From Treponema sp. (GTDB lineage: Bacteria; Spirochaetota; Spirochaetia; Treponematales; Breznakiellaceae), in NCBI GenBank assembly GCA_031266255.1, contig JAISBK010000081.1, positions 1 through 22,394 on the forward strand: a DNA stretch of 22,394 bases, in the 5' to 3' direction. The notes under the pieces are model-generated. The model was not told the origin of the DNA. It ran no database searches and saw only the letters and a program-made list of their open reading frames with translations. Both the position numbers and the translations under genes were made by a program. Positions 6,513 to 14,328 of the stretch are shown here, in pieces; position 1 is the first letter of the stretch; every line of letters starts with the position of its first letter.

Positions 6513-7217
6513 GTGGGACAAAAAGTTAATCCTATTGGACTGCGTATTGGTATCAATAAAACCTGGGGTTCGAGGTGGTATGTAGGGCCTAAAGAGTATG
6601 CCAATACCCTTCATGAAGATATACAGTTACGTAAACGTATCATGGATTTGCCTGAAACTAAGGGCGCGGATATTGCTGAATTGGAGATTATTCGGCATCC
6701 GCAGCGTATTACCATTACCATTCATACTGCCCGTCCTGGGGTCATTATTGGGGCTAAAGGGGCGAATATTGAGAAAATTGGGGTGGAGCTGCAGAAGTAT
6801 GTCAGTAAAAAAATTCAGATTAAGATCAAGGAAGTACGTAATGCAGATAATAACGCCCGGATTATCGCTCAAAACATTGCCCGGCAGCTTTTGGCCCGAT
6901 CTTCTTTTAGGCGGACCATGAAGCAGGCCATCAGTAATGCCATCAAGAAAGGTAATGCCCAAGGGGTCAAAGTGCGGCTTTCAGGTCGTTTGGGGGGGGC
7001 AGAAATGTCCCGTACTGAAGAAGCTAAAGAGGGTCGGATTCCTTTACATACCTTGCGGGCGGATATTGATTATGGATTTGCAGAGGCTCATACCACTTTT
7101 GGGGCGATTGGCGTCAAGGTATGGGTTTACAACGGTATGAAATACGGTAAAGAACAAAAGGAAGATGCTGGTGCCTTGGTTCGTAAACGCCGGGAACGGG
7201 TTCCTGCGAGGAGTTAA
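6513..7217 (+). CDS. rpsC: 30S ribosomal protein S3
   Basis: S3 lies at the mRNA entry site and contributes to helicase activity and fidelity. I place the start at GTG 6513, giving 234 residues beginning MGQKVNPIGLRIGI, the standard family N-terminus; an in-frame upstream codon at 6483 would add ten residues overlapping rplV. The KH domain is visible at GVIIGAKGANI (76-86), and the C-terminal half has GRLGGAEMSRTE and HTTFGAIGVKVW. It begins one base after the rplV stop, so translation is probably coupled, which fits its weak ribosome binding site. Confidence 0.97.
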   Translation: MGQKVNPIGLRIGINKTWGSRWYVGPKEYANTLHEDIQLRKRIMDLPETKGADIAELEIIRHPQRITITIHTARPGVIIGAKGANIEKIGVELQKYVSKKIQIKIKEVRNADNNARIIAQNIARQLLARSSFRRTMKQAISNAIKKGNAQGVKVRLSGRLGGAEMSRTEEAKEGRIPLHTLRADIDYGFAEAHTTFGAIGVKVWVYNGMKYGKEQKEDAGALVRKRRERVPARS

Positions 7218-7219
7218 GT

Positions 7220-7645
7220 ATGTTGAGTCCTAAGCGTGTTAAATTTCGTAAGGTACAACGGGGTACGATGCCGGGGAATGCTACCCGGGGGAATCGGGTG
7301 GTTTTTGGGGATTATGCGTTGGTTGCCATGAGTCGGATGTGGATTACCAACCGGCAGATTGAAGCTGCCCGTATTGCCTTGAATCGTCATATACGGCGGG
7401 GAGGGAAAATTTGGATTCGTATTTTCCCGGATAAACCCTATTCAAAGAAACCTGCTGAAACTCGAATGGGTAAAGGTAAGGGCGCGCCGGAATACTGGGT
7501 TGCAGTGGTAAAACCGGGAACGGTGATGTTTGAATTGGGGGGTATTGAAAAATCAATCGCCCAAGAAGCCATGACCCTGGCCGGTTCTAAGCTCCCGATA
7601 AAAACCCGATTTGTTGCTCGGGCTGATTTTGAACTGGGCGCATAA
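7220..7645 (+). CDS. rplP: 50S ribosomal protein L16
   Basis: L16 helps place tRNA in the A and P sites and is added late in large-subunit assembly. The 141-residue product starts MLSPKRVKFRKVQRG and contains RHIRRGGKIWIRIFPDKP, ETRMGKGKGAPEYWVA and LAGSKLPIKTRFV, all characteristic. The GAGGAG upstream lies in the end of rpsC, and the gap is two bases. Confidence 0.98.
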   Translation: MLSPKRVKFRKVQRGTMPGNATRGNRVVFGDYALVAMSRMWITNRQIEAARIALNRHIRRGGKIWIRIFPDKPYSKKPAETRMGKGKGAPEYWVAVVKPGTVMFELGGIEKSIAQEAMTLAGSKLPIKTRFVARADFELGA

Positions 7646-7667
7646 AGAAAGGAATAGAGGGAAACAA

Positions 7668-7868
7668 ATGAAAAATTCGTTTAAGAATCTGTCATTCCCT
7701 GAACTTAAGGTAAAACGGGATGAGCTTAATAAGAAATATATGGAATTCCGGTTTCAGAGTGTGATTGGTCATGTGGATAACCCGCTTCAAAAGCGTATCT
7801 TGCGTCGGCAGATTGCTCGGCTTAATACCTTGATCCGGCAACACGAACTGACTTCGAAGGTGGAATAA
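7668..7868 (+). CDS. rpmC: 50S ribosomal protein L29
   Basis: L29 is a small helical protein next to L23 at the tunnel exit. I choose the ATG at 7668, giving 66 residues starting MKNSFKNLSFPELK; a longer in-frame reading from 7611 overlaps rplP and has no family support. The typical features are FPELKVKRDELNKKYMEFRFQ and RRQIARLNTLIRQ, a two-helix hairpin. A purine-rich GAGGGAAA lies just upstream. Confidence 0.95.
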   Translation: MKNSFKNLSFPELKVKRDELNKKYMEFRFQSVIGHVDNPLQKRILRRQIARLNTLIRQHELTSKVE

Positions 7869-7915
7869 GGGTTTTGGCATGAGCATTACGGTTTTGGGAG
7901 AATGAGGAGAATACA

Positions 7916-8188
7916 GTGGCAGAACAGCTTGTTAAGGCTAACAAGGGGAAAAAAGAGTTTGTGGGGTTTGTTAAAAGCGACAAGATGAATAAGACCATCG
8001 TAGTAGCGGTGGAGACCACGACTTTGCATCCTCTGTATAAGAAGTATGTAAGGCGGATCAAAAAGGTAAAGGCCCATGATGAGACCAATGAGGCGAAGAT
8101 CGGGGATCGGGTCCGAGTAGTGGAATGTCGGCCTATCAGCAAAGAAAAATGTTGGAAATTGGCGGCGATCGTAGAACGCGCACAATAG
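7916..8188 (+). CDS. rpsQ: 30S ribosomal protein S17
   Basis: S17 is a primary 16S rRNA-binding protein of the small-subunit body. The 90-residue product has the OB-fold signatures FVGFVKSDKMNKTIVVAVE and HPLYKKYVRR, then GDRVRVVECRPISKEKCW. The start codon is GTG, with GAGGAG at 7904-7909; the short lysine-rich segment before the core is common. The gap to rplN is 67 bases and carries a possible weak hairpin but no gene. Confidence 0.97.
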   Translation: MAEQLVKANKGKKEFVGFVKSDKMNKTIVVAVETTTLHPLYKKYVRRIKKVKAHDETNEAKIGDRVRVVECRPISKEKCWKLAAIVERAQ

Positions 8189-8255
8189 GGATCGTTTCCT
8201 ATGTAATGGCTTGCCGACTGGGGCAGGTAAGCATAAAGCTTTGGAGTAAAAGAAA

Positions 8256-8624
8256 ATGATTCAGGTAGAGACTTTCCTGAATGTGGCGGATAATTCAGGC
8301 GCTAAGATTGTTCAGTGTATTAAGGTTCTGGGCGGTTCTAAGCGGAAATATGCGAGTATTGGGGATATTATTGTGGTGGCGGTCAAGGATGCTTTGCCGA
8401 CATCAAATATAAAAAAGGGTTCTGTTGAAAAAGCGGTGGTCGTGAGGACCCATAAAGAATATCGGCGTCCTGACGGTACGTATATTCGCTTTGACGATAA
8501 CGCATGTGTTATTATTGATGCAACGTTGAATCCTAAGGGAAAGCGCATTTTTGGCCCGGTTGCTCGGGAATTACGGGAGAAGGATTATATGAAGATTGTA
8601 TCCCTCGCCCCTGAGGTGCTCTAG
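8256..8624 (+). CDS. rplN: 50S ribosomal protein L14
   Basis: L14 lies at the subunit interface, forms bridges with 16S rRNA and is the binding site of the silencing factor RsfS. The 122-residue product is the usual length, with the opening MIQVETFLNVADNSGAK, CIKVLGG, the RPDGTYIRFDDNACVII region and a C-terminus ending MKIVSLAPEVL. GGAG occurs 12 bases before the ATG. A 107-base gap follows before rplX. Confidence 0.98.
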   Translation: MIQVETFLNVADNSGAKIVQCIKVLGGSKRKYASIGDIIVVAVKDALPTSNIKKGSVEKAVVVRTHKEYRRPDGTYIRFDDNACVIIDATLNPKGKRIFGPVARELREKDYMKIVSLAPEVL

Positions 8625-8731
8625 GACCTTAAGGATTTTATTCCATACGAAGGCGCCGTGCATGGTGGTATTCGTTAGGAAATGGTGATAAGTATGGCGC
8701 AAAGCTGTACAGAGAATTAAGGAGCGGCGGT

Positions 8732-9058
8732 ATGGGAGCGGTTACGCAACATAAATTTAAATTAAAGAAAGAAGATACCGTCCAGATCATTGCAGGCAAG
8801 GACAAGGGTAAGCGGGGGCGGATATTGAAGATCCTCCGCGACAAGGACCGGGTCGTTGTGGAAGGTGCCAACATCGTCAAAAAAGCGAAAAAGCGCCGTA
8901 ATCAGCAAGATCGGGGGGGGATTTTTGAGATAGAGGCTGCGATCCACAGCTCCAATGTGCAGATCGTATGTAAAAGATGCGGACCTACCCGGATAGGGTT
9001 TAAGCTGGACGGGGATACCAAGACCCGGATCTGTCGAAAATGCGGAGAGGCGTTGTAA
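8732..9058 (+). CDS. rplX: 50S ribosomal protein L24 with zinc ribbon
   Basis: L24 is an assembly initiator that binds the 5' end of 23S rRNA through a KOW domain. Here the KOW motif is VQIIAGKDKGKRGRILKI (about 17-34). The 108-residue product ends in a four-cysteine module with Cys80, Cys83, Cys101 and Cys104 (CKRC...CRKC), a zinc-ribbon extension found in several bacterial lineages and absent from E. coli L24. AAGGAG precedes the ATG. The stop TAA shares its last base with the rplE ATG (TAATG at 9056-9060). Confidence 0.97.
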   Translation: MGAVTQHKFKLKKEDTVQIIAGKDKGKRGRILKILRDKDRVVVEGANIVKKAKKRRNQQDRGGIFEIEAAIHSSNVQIVCKRCGPTRIGFKLDGDTKTRICRKCGEAL

Positions 9059-9624
9059 TGAAAGTCGTTGAGACTAAGGGTCGTGAACCACGGCTCAAAA
9101 AACTATACAAAGAGCAGGTTGCTCCTGCATTGTTTAAGGAATTTGCTTATACCTCTGCCATGCAGACTCCGCGGTTGGAAAAGATCATCGTCAGTATGGG
9201 GGTTGGGGAGGCTCTACAAAACAAGAAACTCTTGGATGCCGCAGTAGATGATCTTACCCTAATTACCGGACAGAAGGCGGTTAAGACTAAGGCTCGTAAG
9301 AGCATCGCTAATTTTAAGATTCGGGAAGGACAAGAAATAGGGGTTAAAGTTACCTTACGGGGAGCTATGATGTATGAATTTTTAGATCGGCTCGTGAATG
9401 TAGCTCTTCCCCGAGTTAAGGACTTTCGAGGGGTCAATCAGAACGCCTTTGATGGTCATGGAAACTACTCCCTCGGTATTACCGAGCAGATTATTTTCCC
9501 GGAAATTGATTTTGATAAAATTGAACGGGTAGCCGGACTCAATATCGCCATCGTAACGACGGCGCGAACTGATGCGGAGGCCAAGGCTTTCCTCGCCAAG
9601 TTCGGTATGCCCTTTAGAAAGTAA
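9058..9624 (+). CDS. rplE: 50S ribosomal protein L5
   Basis: L5 binds 5S rRNA and forms a bridge to the small-subunit head. I choose the ATG at 9058, which overlaps the rplX stop by one base, giving 188 residues. The expected signatures are present: LEKIIVSMGVGEA, KKLLDAAVDDLTLITGQKA, FLDRLVNVALPRVKDFRG and GNYSLGITEQIIFPEID. An in-frame start at 9040 would add six residues inside rplX and has no support. Confidence 0.98.
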   Translation: MKVVETKGREPRLKKLYKEQVAPALFKEFAYTSAMQTPRLEKIIVSMGVGEALQNKKLLDAAVDDLTLITGQKAVKTKARKSIANFKIREGQEIGVKVTLRGAMMYEFLDRLVNVALPRVKDFRGVNQNAFDGHGNYSLGITEQIIFPEIDFDKIERVAGLNIAIVTTARTDAEAKAFLAKFGMPFRK

Positions 9625-9634
9625 GGGAGGTAGT

Positions 9635-9820
9635 ATGGCAAGAAAAGCGATGATCATAAAGGCGCTCCGGACGCCTAAATATAAGACAAGAAAGGTAAAC
9701 CGTTGCCGGATCTGTGGACGGGCCAGGGGATACCTCCGAAAATTTGAGATGTGCCGCCTTTGTTTCCGCAAACTTGCGAGTGAAGGGCTAATACCGGGTG
9801 TCACTAAATCTAGTTGGTAA
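9635..9820 (+). CDS. rpsN: 30S ribosomal protein S14, zinc-binding type
   Basis: S14 belongs to the small-subunit head near S3 and S10. The 61-residue product is the short zinc-containing form: Cys24, Cys27, Cys40 and Cys43 (CRIC...CRLC), with RKFEMCRLCFRKLA and the C-terminal SSW. The ATG at 9635 follows GGGAGG at 9625-9630; a longer in-frame reading from 9572 overlaps rplE and is rejected. The full cysteine set means the protein is probably zinc-loaded, not the zinc-independent paralogue used in starvation. Confidence 0.97.
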   Translation: MARKAMIIKALRTPKYKTRKVNRCRICGRARGYLRKFEMCRLCFRKLASEGLIPGVTKSSW

Positions 9821-9834
9821 TTAAGGAGGAAAGG

Positions 9835-10233
9835 ATGAGCATTTCTGATCCCGTGGCGGATATGTTAACCAAGATCCGGAATGCCGGAATGGCGAAACAT
9901 GAAAAGGTTGATATCCCTGCCTCCAAGCTGAAACTTGAAATCGTCAAGATTTTGAAGATCGAAGGGTATATCAAAAATTTTAAAAAAACAAATCAAGATG
10001 GTATCAGTGTCATTAGGGTGTTTCTTAAATATGACGAACAAACCGGATCTATCATCCATGGCATTGAAAAGGTTTCCAAGCCGGGCCGTCGAGTGTATAC
10101 GGGGTATAAAAATATGCCTCGGGTTTTTAATGGATATGGTACGTTGATCGTGTCTACGTCGATAGGCGTTACCACTGGAAAAAAAGCCGCTGAAAAAAAA
10201 GTAGGCGGAGAAGTTATCTGTACCGTCTGGTAA
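9835..10233 (+). CDS. rpsH: 30S ribosomal protein S8
   Basis: S8 is a primary 16S rRNA binder and, in E. coli, the translational repressor of the spc operon. The 132-residue product starts MSISDPVADMLTKIRNA and ends with GKKAAEKKVGGEVICTVW, the conserved rRNA-binding end. The ATG at 9835 is chosen because AAGGAGGAAAGG lies just before it; an in-frame codon at 9814 would overlap rpsN. Whether S8 represses this operon cannot be judged from the sequence. Confidence 0.97.
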   Translation: MSISDPVADMLTKIRNAGMAKHEKVDIPASKLKLEIVKILKIEGYIKNFKKTNQDGISVIRVFLKYDEQTGSIIHGIEKVSKPGRRVYTGYKNMPRVFNGYGTLIVSTSIGVTTGKKAAEKKVGGEVICTVW

Positions 10234-10243
10234 GAGGAAGTAT

Positions 10244-10783
10244 ATGTCACGTATCGGAAAAATTCCGGTTAAAGTTCCCCAAGGGGTAAAGGTAAGCTTC
10301 CAAGATGCGGTTATGACCGTAGAAGGCCCTAAGGGAAAACTGAGTCAATCATACCATCCTGTTATCACGTTCACCCCTGAGCAGGATCAGATCGTAGTTA
10401 CCCGGGCTAATGAAGAAAAACAAACCAAGGCCTTTCATGGACTTTACCGTAATTTACTCAACAATATGGTGATAGGCGTATCTACCGGGTTTACTCGAGT
10501 GCTGATTATCACCGGGGTAGGTTATCGGGCAGAGGTGCAGGGGAAACGCTTATCCATGAGTTTAGGGTTTTCAAATGATCTCTTGGTAGGCATCCCCGAA
10601 GGTATTACCGTGGCTAGTGAGGCAGGCGGGAAGCTGGTCATAAGCGGTATTGACAAGCAGCAGGTAGGCGAATTCGCCTCGGAGATTCGTAAGCTTCGTC
10701 TCCCTGAACCGTATAAGGGGAAGGGAATCCGGTATGAAAATGAACAAATTAGACGGAAAACCGGTAAGTCCGGTGTTAAATAG
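10244..10783 (+). CDS. rplF: 50S ribosomal protein L6
   Basis: L6 has two related domains and lies near the factor-binding site and the sarcin-ricin loop. The 179-residue product starts MSRIGKIPVKVPQGV, has HGLYRNLLNNMVIGVSTGF and the second-domain signature EPYKGKGIRYENEQIRRKTGK. The GAGG upstream is near the rpsH stop. Length and both domains are normal. Confidence 0.98.
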   Translation: MSRIGKIPVKVPQGVKVSFQDAVMTVEGPKGKLSQSYHPVITFTPEQDQIVVTRANEEKQTKAFHGLYRNLLNNMVIGVSTGFTRVLIITGVGYRAEVQGKRLSMSLGFSNDLLVGIPEGITVASEAGGKLVISGIDKQQVGEFASEIRKLRLPEPYKGKGIRYENEQIRRKTGKSGVK

Positions 10784-10792
10784 GGTATAAGT

Positions 10793-11155
10793 ATGTGGCG
10801 AAAAATGCTTGAGAAAGACAGGAAGCGGATTAAAAGAAAGACCCATATACGTAAGGTTATTTCCGGTACACCGGAACGGCCCCGTATGAGTGTTACCCGA
10901 AGCAACCGGGCTTTGTATATTCAAATCATTGATGATAGCAAGGGGCATACCTTGGCTTCTGCTTCGACTCTGGAGCAGGAGTTGCGGAACATTAAGCCAA
11001 CCGTGGAAGGGGCCGCTCAGTTAGGGGAAATTATGGGAAAACGGCTGCTGGAGCGGAATATCAAGCAGGTTGTTTTTGACAGAAATGGGTATTTATATCA
11101 TGGCTGCGTAAAAGCCATGGCCGATGGAGCCCGGAAAGCCGGGATTCAGTTCTAG
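10793..11155 (+). CDS. rplR: 50S ribosomal protein L18
   Basis: L18 binds 5S rRNA together with L5. The 120-residue product has a basic N-terminus, then GTPERPRMSVTRSNRALYIQIID and the C-terminal FDRNGYLYHGCVKAMADGAR. The start is slightly uncertain: ATG 10793 or the in-frame ATG four codons later (10805) would both preserve the family core, and the upstream ribosome binding site is weak (AGGGTATAAG). The spacing of nine bases from rplF suggests coupling. Confidence 0.96.
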   Translation: MWRKMLEKDRKRIKRKTHIRKVISGTPERPRMSVTRSNRALYIQIIDDSKGHTLASASTLEQELRNIKPTVEGAAQLGEIMGKRLLERNIKQVVFDRNGYLYHGCVKAMADGARKAGIQF

Positions 11156-11166
11156 CAGGGGGCAGC

Positions 11167-11688
11167 ATGGAACATACACGGGATAGGGATAGAAACTTCC
11201 AGGAAAAAGATAAGGAATTCATTGAAAAGCTCGTAAAGCTCAACCGGACCGCTAAGGTAGTCAAGGGGGGACGTCGGTTTTCATTTTCAGCCTTGACCGT
11301 TATTGGGGATCGTAAGGGCAAGGTGGGTTATGGTTTTGGCAAGGCCAATGATGTTTCTGAAGCCATCCGAAAGAGTGTGGAGAAGGCCAAACGGAATTTG
11401 GTAGCTTTGCCGATTAAAAATGGAACCATTCCCCATGAAATTCAGGGAGTATTCAAGGCTTCCAAGGTACTGTTGAAACCCGCTTGTTCCGGTACGGGGA
11501 TTATTGCCGGTGGGCCGGTGCGGGCGATCATGGAAGCCGGAGGCGTAACCGATGTTTTGAGTAAGTCCATTGGCGCTTCAAGTCAGTACAATGTACTCAA
11601 GGCTACTTTTGCTTGCATCAGTAAGATGATGGATGCGAAAACTATTGCCAAAAACCGGGGTAAATCTCTCAAGGAACTGTGGGGGTAA
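11167..11688 (+). CDS. rpsE: 30S ribosomal protein S5
   Basis: S5 acts in decoding fidelity and mRNA unwinding at the entry site; changes in its N-terminal loop give spectinomycin resistance. The 173-residue product has the double-stranded RNA-binding-type N-domain (RTAKVVKGGRRFSFSALTVI, GDRKGKVGYGFGKANDV) and the C-domain (GTGIIAGGPVRAIMEAGG, DVLSKSIGASSQYN). The spectinomycin loop KGGRRFSF looks wild type. AGGGGGCAG precedes the ATG. Confidence 0.97.
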   Translation: MEHTRDRDRNFQEKDKEFIEKLVKLNRTAKVVKGGRRFSFSALTVIGDRKGKVGYGFGKANDVSEAIRKSVEKAKRNLVALPIKNGTIPHEIQGVFKASKVLLKPACSGTGIIAGGPVRAIMEAGGVTDVLSKSIGASSQYNVLKATFACISKMMDAKTIAKNRGKSLKELWG

Positions 11689-11689
11689 T

Positions 11690-11875
11690 ATGGCACAGCG
11701 GATTATCATACGACTGGTTCGCAGTACTATAGGAGCCCTTCCCAAACAGCGGGCTACGGTTCGTTCTTTGGGTTTACGCAAGATTGGGTCAAAGGTGGAA
11801 CAGGAAGCAAGTCCTGCGGTCTTGGGGATGGTTAAAGCGGTATCCCATTTAGTTTCGGTGGAGGAACTCACATAA
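11690..11875 (+). CDS. rpmD: 50S ribosomal protein L30
   Basis: L30 is a small single-domain protein of the large subunit. The 61-residue product starts MAQRIIIRLVRSTIGALPKQ and includes RATVRSLGLRKIGS, typical of the family. I choose the ATG at 11690, one base after the rpsE stop; a longer in-frame reading from 11633 lies inside rpsE. Its stop shares one base with the rplO start. L30 is missing from some bacterial lineages, so its presence here is informative. Confidence 0.95.
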   Translation: MAQRIIIRLVRSTIGALPKQRATVRSLGLRKIGSKVEQEASPAVLGMVKAVSHLVSVEELT

Positions 11876-12330
11876 TGCAGGATTTTAACTTACATGCTCC
11901 TCAAGGAGCGCATAAACGAAAACGGATCATCGGCCGTGGCCAAGGTTCTGGACGGGGAACTACTGCAGGGAAAGGTACTAAGGGACAGAAAGCCCGATCC
12001 GGTGGTAAGACCTATGTGGGATTTGAAGGGGGGCAGATGCCCCTTTATCGGCGGCTTGCGCAACGGGGTTTTTCTAATTATCCCTTTAAAAAGGAATTTC
12101 AGGTGGTAAACCTTGGAGAACTAGAGGGGCGTTATCATGACGGAGAAACCGTGAATATAGCTACTCTCAAGCAAAAGGGCTTGATTAAAGGGTCTGTACC
12201 GGTGAAGATATTGGGGGATGGGAAATTTACCAAAAAACTCATTTTTAAGATCAACGCGTTGTCTGCTTCTGCTAAGGCCAAGATTGAGCAAGCAACAGAC
12301 GGTGCAAGCGGTGGCGCTGTTGATGCATGA
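11875..12330 (+). CDS. rplO: 50S ribosomal protein L15
   Basis: L15 is a large-subunit assembly protein. The 151-residue product has the glycine-rich basic N-terminus RIIGRGQGSGRGTTAGKGTKGQ, quoted as the family landmark in parts (GRGQGSGRG, GKGTKGQKARSGG), then FEGGQMPLYRRLAQRGFSN. The start overlaps the rpmD stop by one base. A 92-base gap to secY follows, part of which can be read as a tiny open frame (12323-12430). Confidence 0.97.
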   Translation: MQDFNLHAPQGAHKRKRIIGRGQGSGRGTTAGKGTKGQKARSGGKTYVGFEGGQMPLYRRLAQRGFSNYPFKKEFQVVNLGELEGRYHDGETVNIATLKQKGLIKGSVPVKILGDGKFTKKLIFKINALSASAKAKIEQATDGASGGAVDA

Positions 12331-12422
12331 ACAGGAACGGTTCACAAACCCAGGGGTCGTAGGTAAAGAAGCCCAGATACGGTTATTACTAATGGTTAAC
12401 GATAAAGTACAGGAACAGTTAC

Positions 12423-13751
12423 ATGGCTAATCCAGTCGTCGGTATTTTTAGGGTTAAAGAACTGCGGGAACGTATTTTGTTTACCGCATTGATGTTGGCG
12501 GTTTTTCGGATCGGCGCCGTGCTTCCCATTCCCGGTATCAATGTCGGGGAATTGAATGCGTATTTTCTTTCTCAACAAAATTCCGGTAATCCTATTGTCG
12601 ATTATCTTGACTTTTTTGCCGGCGGCGCTTTTTCGAACTTTTCGATATTTATGCTGGGGATTATGCCGTATATCTCCATGTCGATCATTATGCAGCTCCT
12701 GCTCATTGTGTTTCCAAGCTTGAAGAAGATTTCTCAAGAGGAAGGGGGCAGAAAGAAGATTCAGTCCTATCAGCGGCTTGGAACGGTAGTAGTTTGTCTT
12801 ATTCAATCTTTTGCGGTTACCCAGTATGCCCAAAGTATCTCCCGGAGTGTGGAAAACCTGTTGAGTATGAAGCTGGTTCCTTTTACCCTTATTGCAATGC
12901 TTACCGTAACGGTGGGAACCATGTTTCTCATGTGGATAGGGGAGCAGATCACCCGGCGGGGTATAGGAAACGGGATATCCCTCTTGATCTTTGCAGGAAT
13001 CGTGGCCCGGCTTCCACAAGCGGTTTGGGAACTCTTTGGACGGGTACGGAACGGCGACCTTAATCCGGTATTTGTGATCCTGGTGTTTGCCATGTTTGTG
13101 GCGGTGGTGGCCTTGGTGGTATTTGAACAGCAGGGCCAGCGGAAAATCCAGGTGAATTATGCAAAACGGGTAGTGGGCAGGCGTATGTATGGCGCCCAAA
13201 GTACCTATATTCCCTTTAAGATCAATCCTTCAGGGGTTATTCCGGTTATCTTTGCATCCTCGATCCTGACGTTTCCCTTGCAGATAGCTTCCACTATTGG
13301 GGGAAATGTGGCATGGCTTGGAACGGTTTCCCGGATTTTAAGTCCGCATGGGTGGTTGTATAACGTACTATACGTACTTTTGATCATCTTTTTTGCTTAT
13401 TTCTATACCCAGGTGAGCTTAAACCCCATAGAAATTGCCAAGAATATCCGGGAGAATGGAGGATCCATACCGGGGATCAGGGCAGAACGGATTGAAGAAT
13501 ATCTTACCAAGATATTAAACAGGATTGTGCTTCCCGGTTCGTTTTACCTGGCCTTGATTGCGATAATTCCGACGATCATCCAGTGGTTGTTTAATTTCCC
13601 AACCTCAATTTCGTATTTGATGGGAGGTACGAGTCTTTTGATTCTGGTGGGGGTTGATCTTGATACCATGAGTCAAATTGAAGGGCTGCTCAAGATGCAT
13701 CACCATGAAGGACTGACCAAGCGGGGGCGACTCAGGGGTCGGAATCTTTAA
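12423..13751 (+). CDS. secY: Protein translocase subunit SecY
   Basis: SecY is the channel of the Sec translocon in the inner membrane. The 442-residue product matches the family length and shows about ten hydrophobic segments. Landmarks are RIGAVLPIPGIN near residue 30, the plug-region GGAFSNFSIFMLGIMPYISMS, GEQITRRGIGNGISLLIFAGI, the cytosolic loop with INPSGVIPVIFASS, and the C-terminal LLKMHHHEGLTKRGR that contacts the ribosome. The upstream ribosome binding site is poor (AGGAACAG). The gene is followed directly by rpmJ rather than by adk and map, which sit here in many other bacteria. Confidence 0.98.
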   Translation: MANPVVGIFRVKELRERILFTALMLAVFRIGAVLPIPGINVGELNAYFLSQQNSGNPIVDYLDFFAGGAFSNFSIFMLGIMPYISMSIIMQLLLIVFPSLKKISQEEGGRKKIQSYQRLGTVVVCLIQSFAVTQYAQSISRSVENLLSMKLVPFTLIAMLTVTVGTMFLMWIGEQITRRGIGNGISLLIFAGIVARLPQAVWELFGRVRNGDLNPVFVILVFAMFVAVVALVVFEQQGQRKIQVNYAKRVVGRRMYGAQSTYIPFKINPSGVIPVIFASSILTFPLQIASTIGGNVAWLGTVSRILSPHGWLYNVLYVLLIIFFAYFYTQVSLNPIEIAKNIRENGGSIPGIRAERIEEYLTKILNRIVLPGSFYLALIAIIPTIIQWLFNFPTSISYLMGGTSLLILVGVDLDTMSQIEGLLKMHHHEGLTKRGRLRGRNL

Positions 13752-13776
13752 CCGTGAGTAGTTTCGCTTACATAAC

Positions 13777-13806
13777 AATTTATCCTGTGTGGAGACAGGG
13801 AATTAT
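13777..13806 (+). other. Small hairpin between secY and rpmJ
   Basis: CCTGT (13784-13788) pairs with ACAGG (13795-13799), and flanking AATT blocks can pair further with a mismatch. No T run follows. It lies about 10 bases before the rpmJ ribosome binding site and may only be a local RNA structure. Confidence 0.25.
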
Positions 13807-13821
13807 AAAGGGAGTATATGG

Positions 13822-13935
13822 ATGAAAGTCCGAACCAGTGTTAAACCTATTTGTGATAAATGTAAGGTGATTAAACGAAACGGTATTATACGGATCGTTT
13901 GTCAAAATCCTAAGCATAAACAAAAGCAGGGTTAG
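13822..13935 (+). CDS. rpmJ: 50S ribosomal protein L36, zinc-binding type
   Basis: L36 is the smallest bacterial ribosomal protein. The frame starting MKVRTSVKPICDKCKVIKRN and ending KHKQKQG is 37 residues long, exactly the usual length. Its zinc ribbon is complete: Cys11, Cys14, Cys27 and His32. GGGAG at 13810-13814 precedes the ATG. Complete cysteines mean this is the zinc-requiring form. It lies between secY and rpsM, the standard position, eight bases before rpsM. Confidence 0.97.
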   Translation: MKVRTSVKPICDKCKVIKRNGIIRIVCQNPKHKQKQG

Positions 13936-13943
13936 GAGTAGGT

Positions 13944-14309
13944 ATGGCGCGTATAGCGGGGGTTGACCTCCCTAATAAGCATGTAAACATTGCCTTGACC
14001 TATATTTTTGGGATTGGCAGATCCAGTGCGGATGTAATTTGTAGTAAAGCAAAGATAGATCCCCAGCGGCTCATCAACGATCTGTCAGCGGAGGAACTCA
14101 ATGGCTTACGCCAGCTCATTGAGAATGAATATAAAGTTGAGGGCCGTTTACGTACAGAAATTGCCCTGAATATCAAGCGGCTCATGGATATTGGGTGTTA
14201 CCGCGGGCTTCGGCACCGTAAGGGTCTGCCCCTTCGAGGTCAGCGAACTCGAACTAATGCCCGGACCCGTAAAGGTAAGAAGAAGACCGTAGCCGGTAAG
14301 AAGAAATAA
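13944..14309 (+). CDS. rpsM: 30S ribosomal protein S13
   Basis: S13 sits at the top of the small-subunit head and forms bridges to the large subunit. The 121-residue product starts MARIAGVDLPNKH, contains the helix-two-turn-helix region TYIFGIGRSSA and ends with GLRHRKGLPLRGQRTRTNARTRKG, the conserved tRNA-contacting tail. TTAGGAGTAGG overlaps the rpmJ stop. It begins the alpha-type group here. Confidence 0.98.
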   Translation: MARIAGVDLPNKHVNIALTYIFGIGRSSADVICSKAKIDPQRLINDLSAEELNGLRQLIENEYKVEGRLRTEIALNIKRLMDIGCYRGLRHRKGLPLRGQRTRTNARTRKGKKKTVAGKKK

Positions 14310-14328
14310 GGGAAGCGGAGGATATAGG

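Noticed and set aside
8625..8731. Possible small gene between rplN and rplX
   Set aside because: The ATG readings in this gap stop within a few codons and match nothing.
12396..13199. 267-codon open frame on the minus strand opposite secY
   Set aside because: It lies wholly within the secY region, is rich in His, Pro and Lys in an unnatural pattern and has no family motif; it is a shadow of the secY codon use.
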